A stretch of DNA of 63,360 nucleotides, from contig JANOQM010000065.1 of the NCBI GenBank assembly GCA_031422295.1, positions 1 through 63,360 of the forward strand, given 5' to 3'. Positions 16,127 to 24,072 of the stretch are shown piece after piece. Position numbers and translations under genes: made by a program. The stretch comes from JANOMH01 sp031422295. GTDB taxonomy: Bacteria; Pseudomonadota; Alphaproteobacteria; Rhodobacterales; Rhodobacteraceae. Within the stretch, counting starts at the first letter, position 1, and every line of letters begins with the position of its first letter. The notes under the pieces were generated by a model. The model saw only the letters and a program-made list of their open reading frames with translations. It ran no database searches and was not told the origin of the DNA.

Positions 16127-17824
16127 TCATTTGACCAGATAGGGTTTGCGTTTGGACGGCTGCGCATGGGTGGGGGCAGGGTCGACCGGAAAATCGCCCA
16201 TCAGATAGGGATGCATGCCCTGATTTTTCAGGTTTTGCAGGAATTGCCCAAATCCGGTCAGATCAACCATGCGCGGTGCCTCGGCCAGACGGCGCTGGGC
16301 CTTACCGCCGATTTCATCAACGATGGTTTGCAGCGCCTCCATCGGGGTTTCGATGAAATCGGCAAGGGTCCAGATCCGGATACGGGCCTTGGCATAGGTT
16401 GACCGCAGAGCCACCAGATGTTCGCTTTCGACCTTTTGCAACAGCGCCGCCTCGACCCGCAGATCGGCAAAATTGCGGTTGGTCTGAAACAGCGGAATGG
16501 CCCATGCCCCTGAAATTACCGAAATCTGCGCATTCGGGTCTTTGGCGATATCCCAACTGATCGCCTGGGTATCGGCCGGGCCAAACTGAAAGCATTGCCG
16601 TTCGCCGCGCGTGTTCCAGATCAAACTGGTCAGGAACGCCCGGCCGTTATAGTCCCGCAAGGTCGCATTGTCGGACAAAGCGCCGTTGAAATGCGCTTGC
16701 CGCCCTTCGAATTCGACGCGGGTCGGGGCAAAAAGATGGCCGTGAACCCGGGAACCGGTCGATTTGGCCAGCCACGCTTCGAAATCCTCGAACAGCTCTG
16801 TGAACCCTTCAAGGACGGAATAGGGCGATGAAGTAACGCCGTTTTCCCAGCTTTCATTGGGAAACCTGCTTTGCATATACAGCCCCGGACGGCCCCGGGT
16901 ACGACGTTCGACAGCTTTGGCGAAAATCCGGTCAATCTTGCCGGGGTTGGGTTCGGCACCTTTCAACGCGCCCACCTCGTCATCCAGAAAGGTCCGATAC
17001 AGCCGGTCCGCCAAGGGCCAGATTTTGCGGGCGACAAAGCAATCTGACCGGCGCAACAGCTGCAAATGATCGTCGTAGAAAATGTGCGGTTTGCCCTGAA
17101 AGTCGAACTTTGACAGGGTCAGTGATCGGCTTTCGATATGCTGCGAATAGACTCGCGACAGGGTTTGGAAATAGCTTTCATCAGGAATCCAAACCTTGCT
17201 GAAATAGCGGTCATAGCGGGCCCGTTCGGGATCTTGCAGGATGGCAGACAAGGTGCGCCGGGTCAGGCACCACCATTGCGACCCCATGTGCGGCACCAGT
17301 CCGGAGGGGATATTGCGCTTGAACTTGAACTTGCGTTGCAGGTCGACATAGCGGTCAAACAGCCCGCGCCGCCGCCGCCACGAAAACGGAAAGCGCAGGG
17401 TAAAGCGTTCGTCCGACAAGCCACCGACCGTCCAGGGCACATCTGCGGTGGTCGCACTTTCGATGAAATCGATGGTGGGTCTGCTGTCCAGATATTGGCG
17501 CAGTTCACTGACCGGACGCAGCGGCAGGCATGACCCCGACGCCAGATAGACATGCCGCACATCCGGAAAGCTGGCCAGCATCAATTCTGCCGCCGCCTGC
17601 GACGCCGCCACAATCCCCCATGTGCCCCATTCGCAGCGATACCGGGTCGAGAATTTGACCATGTCAAGATCGGCCAATGCTGCCTTGAAAGCCTCAAAAA
17701 CCCGCTTTTCGACGGGCTTGTCGACATGCACCACAACCGGACAGCCGCCCGCGACCCAGTGCCGGATCACCTGTTCGGCCCGGTCCAGGGCGGTATGCAC
17801 CAGCATGACGATGCCAACGGTCAA
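16127..17824 (-). CDS. GT14 core-2/I-branching type glycosyltransferase with long C-terminal domain
   Basis: 565 residues. About 1-270 matches the beta-1,6-N-acetylglucosaminyltransferase/xylosyltransferase fold: an N-terminal MTVGIVMLVHTALDRAEQV, WGTWGIVAASQAAAELM, HVYLASGSCLPLRP, GSQWWCLTRRTL and WIPDESYFQTL. About 300-545 is a separate domain without a motif I recognise; such an extension occurs in roseobacter homologues of this gene. The protein has no signal peptide or membrane segment and should act at the cytoplasmic face. The start overlaps the end of the upstream glycosyltransferase gene by four bases (ATGA), and the sulfotransferase gene follows. Sugar specificity cannot be read from the sequence. 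Confidence 0.75.
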   Translation of the reverse strand: MTVGIVMLVHTALDRAEQVIRHWVAGGCPVVVHVDKPVEKRVFEAFKAALADLDMVKFSTRYRCEWGTWGIVAASQAAAELMLASFPDVRHVYLASGSCLPLRPVSELRQYLDSRPTIDFIESATTADVPWTVGGLSDERFTLRFPFSWRRRRGLFDRYVDLQRKFKFKRNIPSGLVPHMGSQWWCLTRRTLSAILQDPERARYDRYFSKVWIPDESYFQTLSRVYSQHIESRSLTLSKFDFQGKPHIFYDDHLQLLRRSDCFVARKIWPLADRLYRTFLDDEVGALKGAEPNPGKIDRIFAKAVERRTRGRPGLYMQSRFPNESWENGVTSSPYSVLEGFTELFEDFEAWLAKSTGSRVHGHLFAPTRVEFEGRQAHFNGALSDNATLRDYNGRAFLTSLIWNTRGERQCFQFGPADTQAISWDIAKDPNAQISVISGAWAIPLFQTNRNFADLRVEAALLQKVESEHLVALRSTYAKARIRIWTLADFIETPMEALQTIVDEIGGKAQRRLAEAPRMVDLTGFGQFLQNLKNQGMHPYLMGDFPVDPAPTHAQPSKRKPYLVK

Positions 17825-18807
17825 GCCCAGTTCCCCTTTGACATCAGCCCCAGAATTTCAAGCTGACGCCAGTTGATGTATTTCTCGCTCCACTTGCACC
17901 AAAGATCGGGGTCCTCACCCAATGTCGTGGCATAGGCAACGTATTCGTGACTGTTGGCATAGTGCTGTTTTCTAAGCAATTCCTCGCGCGATTTGGCGGT
18001 GAAAGTTTCCAGAAACTTGGTGTGCAGCAACACGCCCGACGCCTTTTCGCCGCCCCATTCGTCGTAGACCAGGTTCAACCCGCGCGGCAGCAGCATATGG
18101 GTCGAACTGACATAGGCGTAATCGCGGTCCCATTTGACCAGCGGGATTTTGTTTAGCGCTGGGGCGTGCAGCGGGTCATCCGGAAAGAACATCCGCGCCC
18201 TGGGGCCACCCTGAATCCACAGGTTGTAGAAATCGAGGTTCTTGCGGATCGAGTAGTTACCCGCATCAAACCACGACGCGATATCCAGCGGATTTTGCCC
18301 CCGACTGTAGGGAAACTGGTTAATCCGCCCCTTGGGATACATGTCCAGCAACATCGCCCCGAACGACCGGATGGATGACGCATCCAGCCAGTCGGTCAGC
18401 GCCCGCAATGGCCGGCTGTCGCAGAACGGATAGACCAGCAATTCGTCGGGATCGACCACAAGGCACCAATGCCCATGCCCGTATTTCATCTGCAGACTGT
18501 TCAGCCAATCTACCCCAAATCGGGATCGTTTGTAGCTGCCAGTCGTTGTCCAGACGGACACATCAGGCTGTTCGGCCAGATACTCGCGCCCGCCATCGTT
18601 GCTGTCATTGTCCACCATCAGGAAATGACTGACGCCCATGTCACGGTAATATTGAAGGAAAAACGGCAGGCGGACGTTTTCGTTGCGAAAGGTGGAAAAC
18701 ACCAGAATGTCGTTGCGCGAAATCTTATCGGCGCGATTTTGCACCGGCGTCAGTTCACGCGCCTTCAGGGCCGCGCGAATACGGGCGCGTTTGCGCCGCA
18801 CCCGCAT
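17821..18807 (-). CDS. Family-2-type glycosyltransferase (copy 1 of a paralogous pair)
   Basis: 328 residues. Residues about 30-150 form a glycosyltransferase A fold of the Glyco_tranf_2_4 kind: VFSTFRNENVRLPFFL, HFLMVDNDSNDGGREYL, and the likely metal-binding VVDPDELLVYP. Further conserved stretches are SFGAMLLDMYPKG, KIPLVKWDRDYAYVSSTH and SGVLLHTKFL. The gene at 19033-20079 has the same motifs in the same order, so the two are paralogues. It overlaps the GT14 gene by four bases. The basic N-terminus (MRVRRKRARIR) could extend a few codons upstream through non-standard starts. Donor and acceptor are unknown. Confidence 0.75.
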   Translation of the reverse strand: MRVRRKRARIRAALKARELTPVQNRADKISRNDILVFSTFRNENVRLPFFLQYYRDMGVSHFLMVDNDSNDGGREYLAEQPDVSVWTTTGSYKRSRFGVDWLNSLQMKYGHGHWCLVVDPDELLVYPFCDSRPLRALTDWLDASSIRSFGAMLLDMYPKGRINQFPYSRGQNPLDIASWFDAGNYSIRKNLDFYNLWIQGGPRARMFFPDDPLHAPALNKIPLVKWDRDYAYVSSTHMLLPRGLNLVYDEWGGEKASGVLLHTKFLETFTAKSREELLRKQHYANSHEYVAYATTLGEDPDLWCKWSEKYINWRQLEILGLMSKGNWA

Positions 18808-19032
18808 GACATAAGAGCTATAGAAGCCCAGTTCCGCCCCCTATTCTAGCCGACCGACCACAACAACACCGTGGTAACGCACGGTCCTTAACAGACCTTT
18901 CACCAGAACTAACTGCCTAACAATCATCAGACCTATTTTCCGACGCGTCACAGGATCATCGACCCCGGACTGTTCATATTTTGGCAACAGTATCGGCCCC
19001 CGGGATTAACGCGGTAATCGACCCCGGCCCAC

Positions 19033-20079
19033 CTACAACCACGTTCCTTTGGACATCAGACCCATGGCTTCCAGCTGCCGCCAACTGACGTAGCGGCTGG
19101 ATTTGTCGCACCATAAATCGGGGTTTTGCATCAGGTTGTCGTAATAGTCGTCATACAGGGTACTGTTAGCGAAATGTTGCCGGCGCTGTTTTTCCTCCTG
19201 TGCCTTACCGATAATGTCGTCCAGAAACTTTGTATGCAGCAAGACACCTGACGCGCGTTCGCCGCCGGTTTCATCATAAACCTGGTTCAGGCGGCGCGGC
19301 AGCAAGGAATGGGTCGAGCTGACATAGGCAAAGCGCCGGTCCCATTTGACCAAGGGAATTTTGCTCAGGGTCGGGGCCCGTTCGGGCCGGTCAGCAAAAA
19401 ACTTGCGCGTCCGAACACCGCCCTGCACCCACAACCGCTGCAACAGATTTTGTTTTTGGATCATATAGTTGCCGCCATCAAACCATGACAGTATTTCAAA
19501 CGGGTCCTGCCCGGCAGTGTATTGTTGCGCGCCAAGCGAACCTTTGGGATACATATCCAACATCAGCGCCCCAAATGACCGGATTTCAGCACCGTCAAGC
19601 CACCCGGTCAGCGCAGGCAGTGGGCGTGTGTCGCAATACGGATACACCAGTAACTCATCCGCATCGACGGTCAGGCACCAATGCCCATGCGCGTGCCTGA
19701 TCTGTAGCCACGTCAGCCAATCGACCCCAAACCGCGACAGTTTATAGCTGTGACGCGTCACCCAGACCGACACATCAGGCTGGGCGGTCAGATATTCGCG
19801 CGTCCCATCATCACTGCCATTGTCCACGATCAGAAAGTGATCGACCCCAAGTTTGCGGTAGTGATCGAGGAAATACGGCAGGCGCACCAGTTCATTGCGC
19901 ATTGTGGCAGCGACCAAGATGTCTTGCGGGCCGATCAGGCCGGTTTGGTCGCGAACGGGGCTGATTTGGCTGCGTTTGCGCAGGGCACGAAACAGCAGCC
20001 TGTGCCGTTTCCAGCGCAGTTTATAGGCCTGCCATAGCTGTTGTGCCTTACCCATGACGGAACATGGGTCTGATCGCAT
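19033..20079 (-). CDS. Family-2-type glycosyltransferase (copy 2 of a paralogous pair)
   Basis: About 348 residues, closely similar to the gene at 17821-18807: VAATMRNELVRLPYFL, HFLIVDNGSDDGTREYL, TVDADELLVYPYCDTRPL, SFGALMLDMYPKG, KIPLVKWDRRFAYVSSTH. The metal-site variant is Asp-Ala-Asp against Asp-Pro-Asp in copy 1. The frame is open upstream into galU; I chose the ATG at 20079, 17 bases after galU ends, with the ATG at 20055 as an alternative. Neither has a strong ribosome-binding site, so coupling to galU is possible. The 225 bases between the two copies (18808-19032) contain no gene that I can see. Confidence 0.73.
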   Translation of the reverse strand: MRSDPCSVMGKAQQLWQAYKLRWKRHRLLFRALRKRSQISPVRDQTGLIGPQDILVAATMRNELVRLPYFLDHYRKLGVDHFLIVDNGSDDGTREYLTAQPDVSVWVTRHSYKLSRFGVDWLTWLQIRHAHGHWCLTVDADELLVYPYCDTRPLPALTGWLDGAEIRSFGALMLDMYPKGSLGAQQYTAGQDPFEILSWFDGGNYMIQKQNLLQRLWVQGGVRTRKFFADRPERAPTLSKIPLVKWDRRFAYVSSTHSLLPRRLNQVYDETGGERASGVLLHTKFLDDIIGKAQEEKQRRQHFANSTLYDDYYDNLMQNPDLWCDKSSRYVSWRQLEAMGLMSKGTWL

Positions 20080-20096
20080 CAGGCTGGCAAGCCCCG

Positions 20097-20990
20097 TTAC
20101 TGTGCCGCAGTCCGCTGTGCCATGACCTCGTGCAGATAATGCGACAGTTCTTCGCGCAAATCGGGACGCGCCAATCCAAAAGATACGGTCGCCTGCAAAA
20201 ATCCTGCCTTGGACCCACAATCGAACCGTTCACCCCGAAACCTGTAGCCATAAACTTCACGGCCCTTGGCAATTTCTTCCGCAATCGCGTCGGTCAGTTG
20301 TAATTCGCCACCGGCGCTGGGTTTGATCTGATTGAGGTTCTGCAGCACCCGCGGGGTCAGAATATAGCGGCCAATGACAGCAAGGTTCGACGGCGCCTGA
20401 CCCTGCGGTGGTTTTTCCACCATGCCCTTGACCGAAACCATCTGCCCCATGTCGTCCTTGATATCCAGAACCCCGTAAGAAGAGGTTTTCTCGGGCGGCA
20501 CTTCCATGGCTGCAACCATACAGCCGCCGGTTTCCTCATAGGCTTCGATCATTTGCTGCAGACACGGTTTTTCAGCTGCAATCACGTCATCGGGCAGCAT
20601 GACCGCAAAGGGTTCGTTGCCAATCAACCGCCGCGCGCACCAGACGGCATGCCCAAGGCCCAGCGCCTTGTGCTGCCGGATATAGGCGATGGCACCACTG
20701 TCCATATTAGTGGTCTTAAGGACCTCGAGCAGTTCGTCCTTGCCGGATTTGCGCAGCGCCGCCTCCAGCTCGGGGGCGTGGTCAAAGTAGTCTTCCAGCG
20801 CGGATTTTCCCCGCGCGGTGACAAAGATGAATTCCTTGATGCCAGCAGCCCGCGCTTCGTCAATCGCATATTGGATCAGCGGTCGGTCGACCAAAGTCAT
20901 GATTTCCTTTGGGACCGATTTGGTCGCCGGAAGAAACCTGGTCCCCAATCCTGCTACAGGGAACACGGCCTTGGTAACACGCTTTTTCAT
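20097..20990 (-). CDS. galU: UTP-glucose-1-phosphate uridylyltransferase
   Basis: Makes UDP-glucose from UTP and glucose 1-phosphate, the donor for many surface polysaccharides. 297 residues. The nucleotide-binding GLGTRFLPATKSVPKEIM is at residues 13-30; ALGLGHAVWCA, FAVMLPDDVI and GMVEKPP are typical, and FDCGSKAGFL lies near the C-terminus. I chose the ATG at 20990 with an AGGA site 8 bases upstream; a TTG two codons earlier is also open. It heads the leftward cluster of glycosyltransferases and the sulfotransferase, implying a shared role in glycan assembly. Confidence 0.93.
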   Translation of the reverse strand: MKKRVTKAVFPVAGLGTRFLPATKSVPKEIMTLVDRPLIQYAIDEARAAGIKEFIFVTARGKSALEDYFDHAPELEAALRKSGKDELLEVLKTTNMDSGAIAYIRQHKALGLGHAVWCARRLIGNEPFAVMLPDDVIAAEKPCLQQMIEAYEETGGCMVAAMEVPPEKTSSYGVLDIKDDMGQMVSVKGMVEKPPQGQAPSNLAVIGRYILTPRVLQNLNQIKPSAGGELQLTDAIAEEIAKGREVYGYRFRGERFDCGSKAGFLQATVSFGLARPDLREELSHYLHEVMAQRTAAQ

Positions 20991-21323
20991 CGTCAATTCC
21001 TAACTTGCCGCTGCATGAACAGCTGTCTTAACTTTTCCCCACCTTACGATTAACACGTAAGTTATGGCCAAAATAGGGAGGCAATTAACACTTTTCCCAA
21101 AAAGCCGTCCTTGTTGCAGGAGTGGCCTGTTCTTTGAATTCTCTGCCCGAGAATCGGATCTAAACACAACCTTTAGTTGTTCGTTGCCATGGTTCTTACG
21201 TCTGATGAGCAAATTCCTGCCCTACCGCATATCTGGTCGACTAGCGCCCTTACGGTGAGCGGCCAGCTTGCGCATTGTTTTAGCGCCCAGTTATGGAAGA
21301 ATTGTAAAGCCAGACTGGGGTGC
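20991..21323. other. Intergenic region upstream of galU with inverted repeats
   Basis: 333 bases without a convincing gene. It should carry the leftward galU promoter and the end of the kdsB transcript. Visible structure: CTTACG/CGTAAG with a 7-base loop at 21043-21061, and ATTCTC/GAGAAT with a 5-base loop at 21138-21154. ATTAACAC occurs twice, near 21050 and 21085. A 64-codon rightward open frame at 21064 has no credible start context or family resemblance. Confidence 0.5.
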
Positions 21324-22124
21324 CTATGCCGCACCCATTGCCGCCATCATCGCCTCGATCCGGGGCACGTCGGCGGGGTTGTTCAATTCCCAGAACTGCC
21401 GCCCCCTGGCCTCTACTTCGACGCATAGGACATGCGCCCCGCGTTCCAGAAAACGCAGCTGTTCCAGCCCCTCCAGCCGCTCCAGCGGGCCCATCGCCCA
21501 TCGCGGATAGGCGGCCAGTGCAGCCGGGCGGTAGGCGTAGACACCGACATGGTGAAACACCGGGGTCTGATCATCGGGGCCAAAAGTTTGGCCAGTGTAA
21601 GGAATGACTTCCTTGGAGAAATACAACGCGTTGTGGTCGGCCCCGAACACCGCAGTCGTGCCACCGACGCGGCCCATGCGCCGATCCTCTAGAAGTCCGT
21701 TCAATGCGGCTCCTTTTGTGCGCAATACCGGCGTAGCCACCTCGGCCACAGGGTGGGCGCGCAGGCCCGCTATCAGATCTTCGACAAACCATGGCGGGGT
21801 CAATGGCGCATCACCTTGCAGGTTGACAACCACATCATAGCCGCCACCCAAAGTATCAAACGCCTCAGCGCAGCGTTCGGTGCCGTTCTGACAATCAACC
21901 GAGGTCATTACTACCTCGGCCCCAAAGGCCAGCGCCGCATCGCTGATACGGGCATCATCCGTGGCCACCACAACGCGGGTTACGCCGCGCACCGCCATCG
22001 CCGCATCCCATGAGCGCTGGATCAAGGTTTTGCTGATCCCCATGGCCCCGCGCAATGCAACCAACGGCTTGCCGGGATAGCGGGTCGAGGCATAGCGTGC
22101 CGGAATGACGATTAATGTCGGCAT
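21324..22124 (-). CDS. kdsB: 3-deoxy-manno-octulosonate cytidylyltransferase
   Basis: Activates Kdo as CMP-Kdo for lipid A core or capsule synthesis. 266 residues. The N-terminal VIPARYASTRYPGKPL binds CTP; VVVATDDARI, NGTERCAEA, HHVGVYAYRPAAL and the C-terminal GLEQLRFLE/VEVEARGRQFWELNNP are typical. The usual GDEP motif reads NLQGDAP here, with alanine in place of the glutamate. Start and cysQ stop share bases (TGATG), so it is the second gene of a cysQ-kdsB pair. Confidence 0.88.
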   Translation of the reverse strand: MPTLIVIPARYASTRYPGKPLVALRGAMGISKTLIQRSWDAAMAVRGVTRVVVATDDARISDAALAFGAEVVMTSVDCQNGTERCAEAFDTLGGGYDVVVNLQGDAPLTPPWFVEDLIAGLRAHPVAEVATPVLRTKGAALNGLLEDRRMGRVGGTTAVFGADHNALYFSKEVIPYTGQTFGPDDQTPVFHHVGVYAYRPAALAAYPRWAMGPLERLEGLEQLRFLERGAHVLCVEVEARGRQFWELNNPADVPRIEAMMAAMGAA

Positions 22125-22921
22125 CAGGTAGCTGCCAATGCCACACCGGGCGCATAAGCAATGAAAAACGGGTTGGCGAAACCAGCTTTGCCATAGGTCA
22201 GCGGCGAATGGTCATCAAACCGCACCACCCGGCCACCGGCACCGGTCAACACGGCATGACCAGCCGCTGTATCCCATTCCATCGTCCGGCCCAGCCGCGG
22301 GTATAAATCGGCCTCGCCCGTGGCGACCAGACAGAATTTCAACGAAGACCCCGCGCTTTTCATATCCCGCACGGCATAGCGGGCAATATAGTCATCCGTT
22401 GCCTGGTCGCGGTGTGATTTGGACGCGACCACCATCAGGGCGGTATTGTCAGGGCCGGCCACGGCCACCGGCTGGGTGACACCAACGCTGTTCTTGTCGA
22501 TCACGCCGATCTCTTCGACCGACATCCCAATTGCATTGGTATAAAACAGCCGCCCCTGCGCCGGGGCATATACCACGCCGCGAGTCGGAACACCGTTTTC
22601 GACATAGGCGATATTCACCGTAAAATCGCCCCGCCGCTGCACGAATTCCTTGGTGCCATCCAGCGGATCAACGATCAGGAATGTGCTGACGGACTGGCTA
22701 TGCGACGCGGCCTGTTCCTCGGTGACCAACGGCACATCCGGGAATGCGGCACGCAGCCCGGCCGATATCAGGGCATCAGCCGCCTCATCAGCCGCCGTCA
22801 CCGGACTGTTGTCGCTTTTGGCGCGGACATCAAAATCGGGGGCCGCATATATTTGCATGATGACCTCGCCCGCCTCAAGCGCCAGACGGCGCATCACTTC
22901 GGTCAGGTGGTCATAGTCCAT
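22124..22921 (-). CDS. cysQ: 3'(2'),5'-bisphosphate nucleotidase CysQ
   Basis: Removes the 3'-phosphate of PAP, the by-product of sulfate reduction and sulfotransferases. 265 residues, inositol monophosphatase fold. Metal-binding motifs are visible: VTEEQA, IVDPLDGTKEFVQ and the C-terminal EWDTAAGHAVLTGAGG. It is translationally coupled to kdsB and divergent from the ABC-2 permease gene. Its position close to the sulfotransferase gene is suggestive, since PAP inhibits those enzymes. A general inositol monophosphatase is less likely because of the PLDGTKEF form and the partner. Confidence 0.88.
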   Translation of the reverse strand: MDYDHLTEVMRRLALEAGEVIMQIYAAPDFDVRAKSDNSPVTAADEAADALISAGLRAAFPDVPLVTEEQAASHSQSVSTFLIVDPLDGTKEFVQRRGDFTVNIAYVENGVPTRGVVYAPAQGRLFYTNAIGMSVEEIGVIDKNSVGVTQPVAVAGPDNTALMVVASKSHRDQATDDYIARYAVRDMKSAGSSLKFCLVATGEADLYPRLGRTMEWDTAAGHAVLTGAGGRVVRFDDHSPLTYGKAGFANPFFIAYAPGVALAAT

Positions 22922-23063
22922 CTTGAAACACTCCCTTTGCGGATGCCTAGCGTCGATGTTGCTCTGTCATCCTGTTGGCCTTATGCTGCGGCGCTAAAGG
23001 ATCAGCAAGAAATTCATGCGACACAAGTTGCGGGCGGTCCATGCAGGCAGGTGAAAGCACAGG

Positions 23064-23885
23064 ATGTTTCAGGCCAACTCGTCACGTTCATCCAGCCTGT
23101 TGTTCAACACGCTTGAGTTGATCTATCATTCCATCGTCCGCGATATCCGCAAAGGGCATCGCAATGCGGTCGTTGGCATGCTGATGAACATTGTGCAGAC
23201 CGTGATCATGGTACTGGCGTTTTACGCGATGTTCTGGATTTTGCCAGGGGCGCGGACCTCTGGCATTCCCGGCGATTTCATCATTTACCTCATGACAGGC
23301 ATCTTTTTGTTCATGGCCCATACCAAGGCGGTTGGGGCCATCGTCAAATCCGAAGGGCCGACATCGTCGATGATGCAGCACGCGCCGTTGAACGCGGTTG
23401 TCACCATTTCTGCGGCCGCCCTAAGCTGTCTTTACACGCAGATCCTGTCGATCAGCGTTGTCTTGCTGCTGTATCATCTGGTCATTACGCCAGTTTACAT
23501 TCACCAGCCCATCGGAACAATCGGGATGTTCATCGCGGCTTGGTTTTCGGGTGTCGGGGTGGGTTGCATTTTCCTGGCGGTCAAACCGTGGTTCCCGGAA
23601 CTGACCACCATCGGGTCGTCGGTGTATTCGCGGGTCAATATGATTGCGTCGGGCAAAATGTTCGTGGCCAACACGCTGCCACCATCGATTCTGGCAATAT
23701 TCGACTGGAACCCGCTGTTTCACACGATTGACCAAAGCCGGGGCTTCGTGTTCCTGAACTACACTCCGCATTTCAGTTCGCCGACATACCCGGTCTGGGT
23801 CGGCATCGGGCTGTTGATCATCGGCATGATGGCGCAGTTCTACACACGCAAAACCGCCTCGCTCAGCTGGAATGCAGGCAGATAG
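23064..23885 (+). CDS. ABC-2 type transporter permease (polysaccharide-export type)
   Basis: 273 residues, about six membrane segments, of the ABC-2 permease family that includes KpsM and Wzm. The first segment is about residues 36-60 (GMLMNIVQTVIMVLAFYAMFWIL), and the periplasmic/terminal region FDWNPLFHTIDQSRGFVFLNY is characteristic. Such proteins export capsule or other polysaccharides with an ATPase of the KpsT type, but no such ATPase gene lies within this window. It is divergent from cysQ-kdsB, with 142 bases between, and dnaK follows 187 bases downstream. Confidence 0.75.
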   Translation: MFQANSSRSSSLLFNTLELIYHSIVRDIRKGHRNAVVGMLMNIVQTVIMVLAFYAMFWILPGARTSGIPGDFIIYLMTGIFLFMAHTKAVGAIVKSEGPTSSMMQHAPLNAVVTISAAALSCLYTQILSISVVLLLYHLVITPVYIHQPIGTIGMFIAAWFSGVGVGCIFLAVKPWFPELTTIGSSVYSRVNMIASGKMFVANTLPPSILAIFDWNPLFHTIDQSRGFVFLNYTPHFSSPTYPVWVGIGLLIIGMMAQFYTRKTASLSWNAGR

Positions 23886-23938
23886 CGTATCCCTAACGTC
23901 GCACCAGGCCCTGTGGGTTGGAAAAGCTGTTGGGAACC

Positions 23939-23968
23939 GTTGCAGGCCCGAAAGGCGGCCCCTATATA
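23939..23968 (+). promoter_or_regulatory. Candidate heat-shock (RpoH-type) promoter of dnaK
   Basis: TTGCAG at 23940-23945 and CCCCTATATA at 23959-23968 are separated by 13 bases. This fits the RpoH pattern (CTTGAA, 13-14 bases, CCCCATNTA) with a good -10 and a weaker -35. It would give a dnaK leader of about 100 bases. I see no CIRCE element. Confidence 0.4.
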
Positions 23969-23988
23969 CCCGTTGATCCGCGATAGGG

Positions 23989-24042
23989 CGTGCCTTGTCG
24001 TCTCCATCCAGCAAGGCACGGGTGCCGGAACGGGTCCGTGCC
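23989..24042 (+). promoter_or_regulatory. Competing hairpins in the dnaK leader
   Basis: CGTGCCTTG at 23989-23997 pairs perfectly with CAAGGCACG at 24012-24020 (9 bp, 14-base loop). Part of the 3' arm, GGCACGG at 24015-24021, can instead pair with CCGTGCC at 24036-24042 (7 bp, 14-base loop). The two stems exclude each other. They lie 30-80 bases before the dnaK start. A temperature- or translation-sensitive switch is possible but unproven. Confidence 0.4.
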
Positions 24043-24072
24043 GCTCAAACCGCTAAAAGAGGGTTTTGAAAC

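Noticed and set aside
18957..19027. 11-base direct repeat ATCGACCCCGG between the two glycosyltransferase genes
   Set aside because: Only two copies, GC-rich and without symmetry or meaningful spacing; likely chance.
21064..21258. 64-codon frame in the galU-kdsB gap
   Set aside because: No ribosome-binding site, no plausible domain or signal, and composition unlike neighbouring genes.
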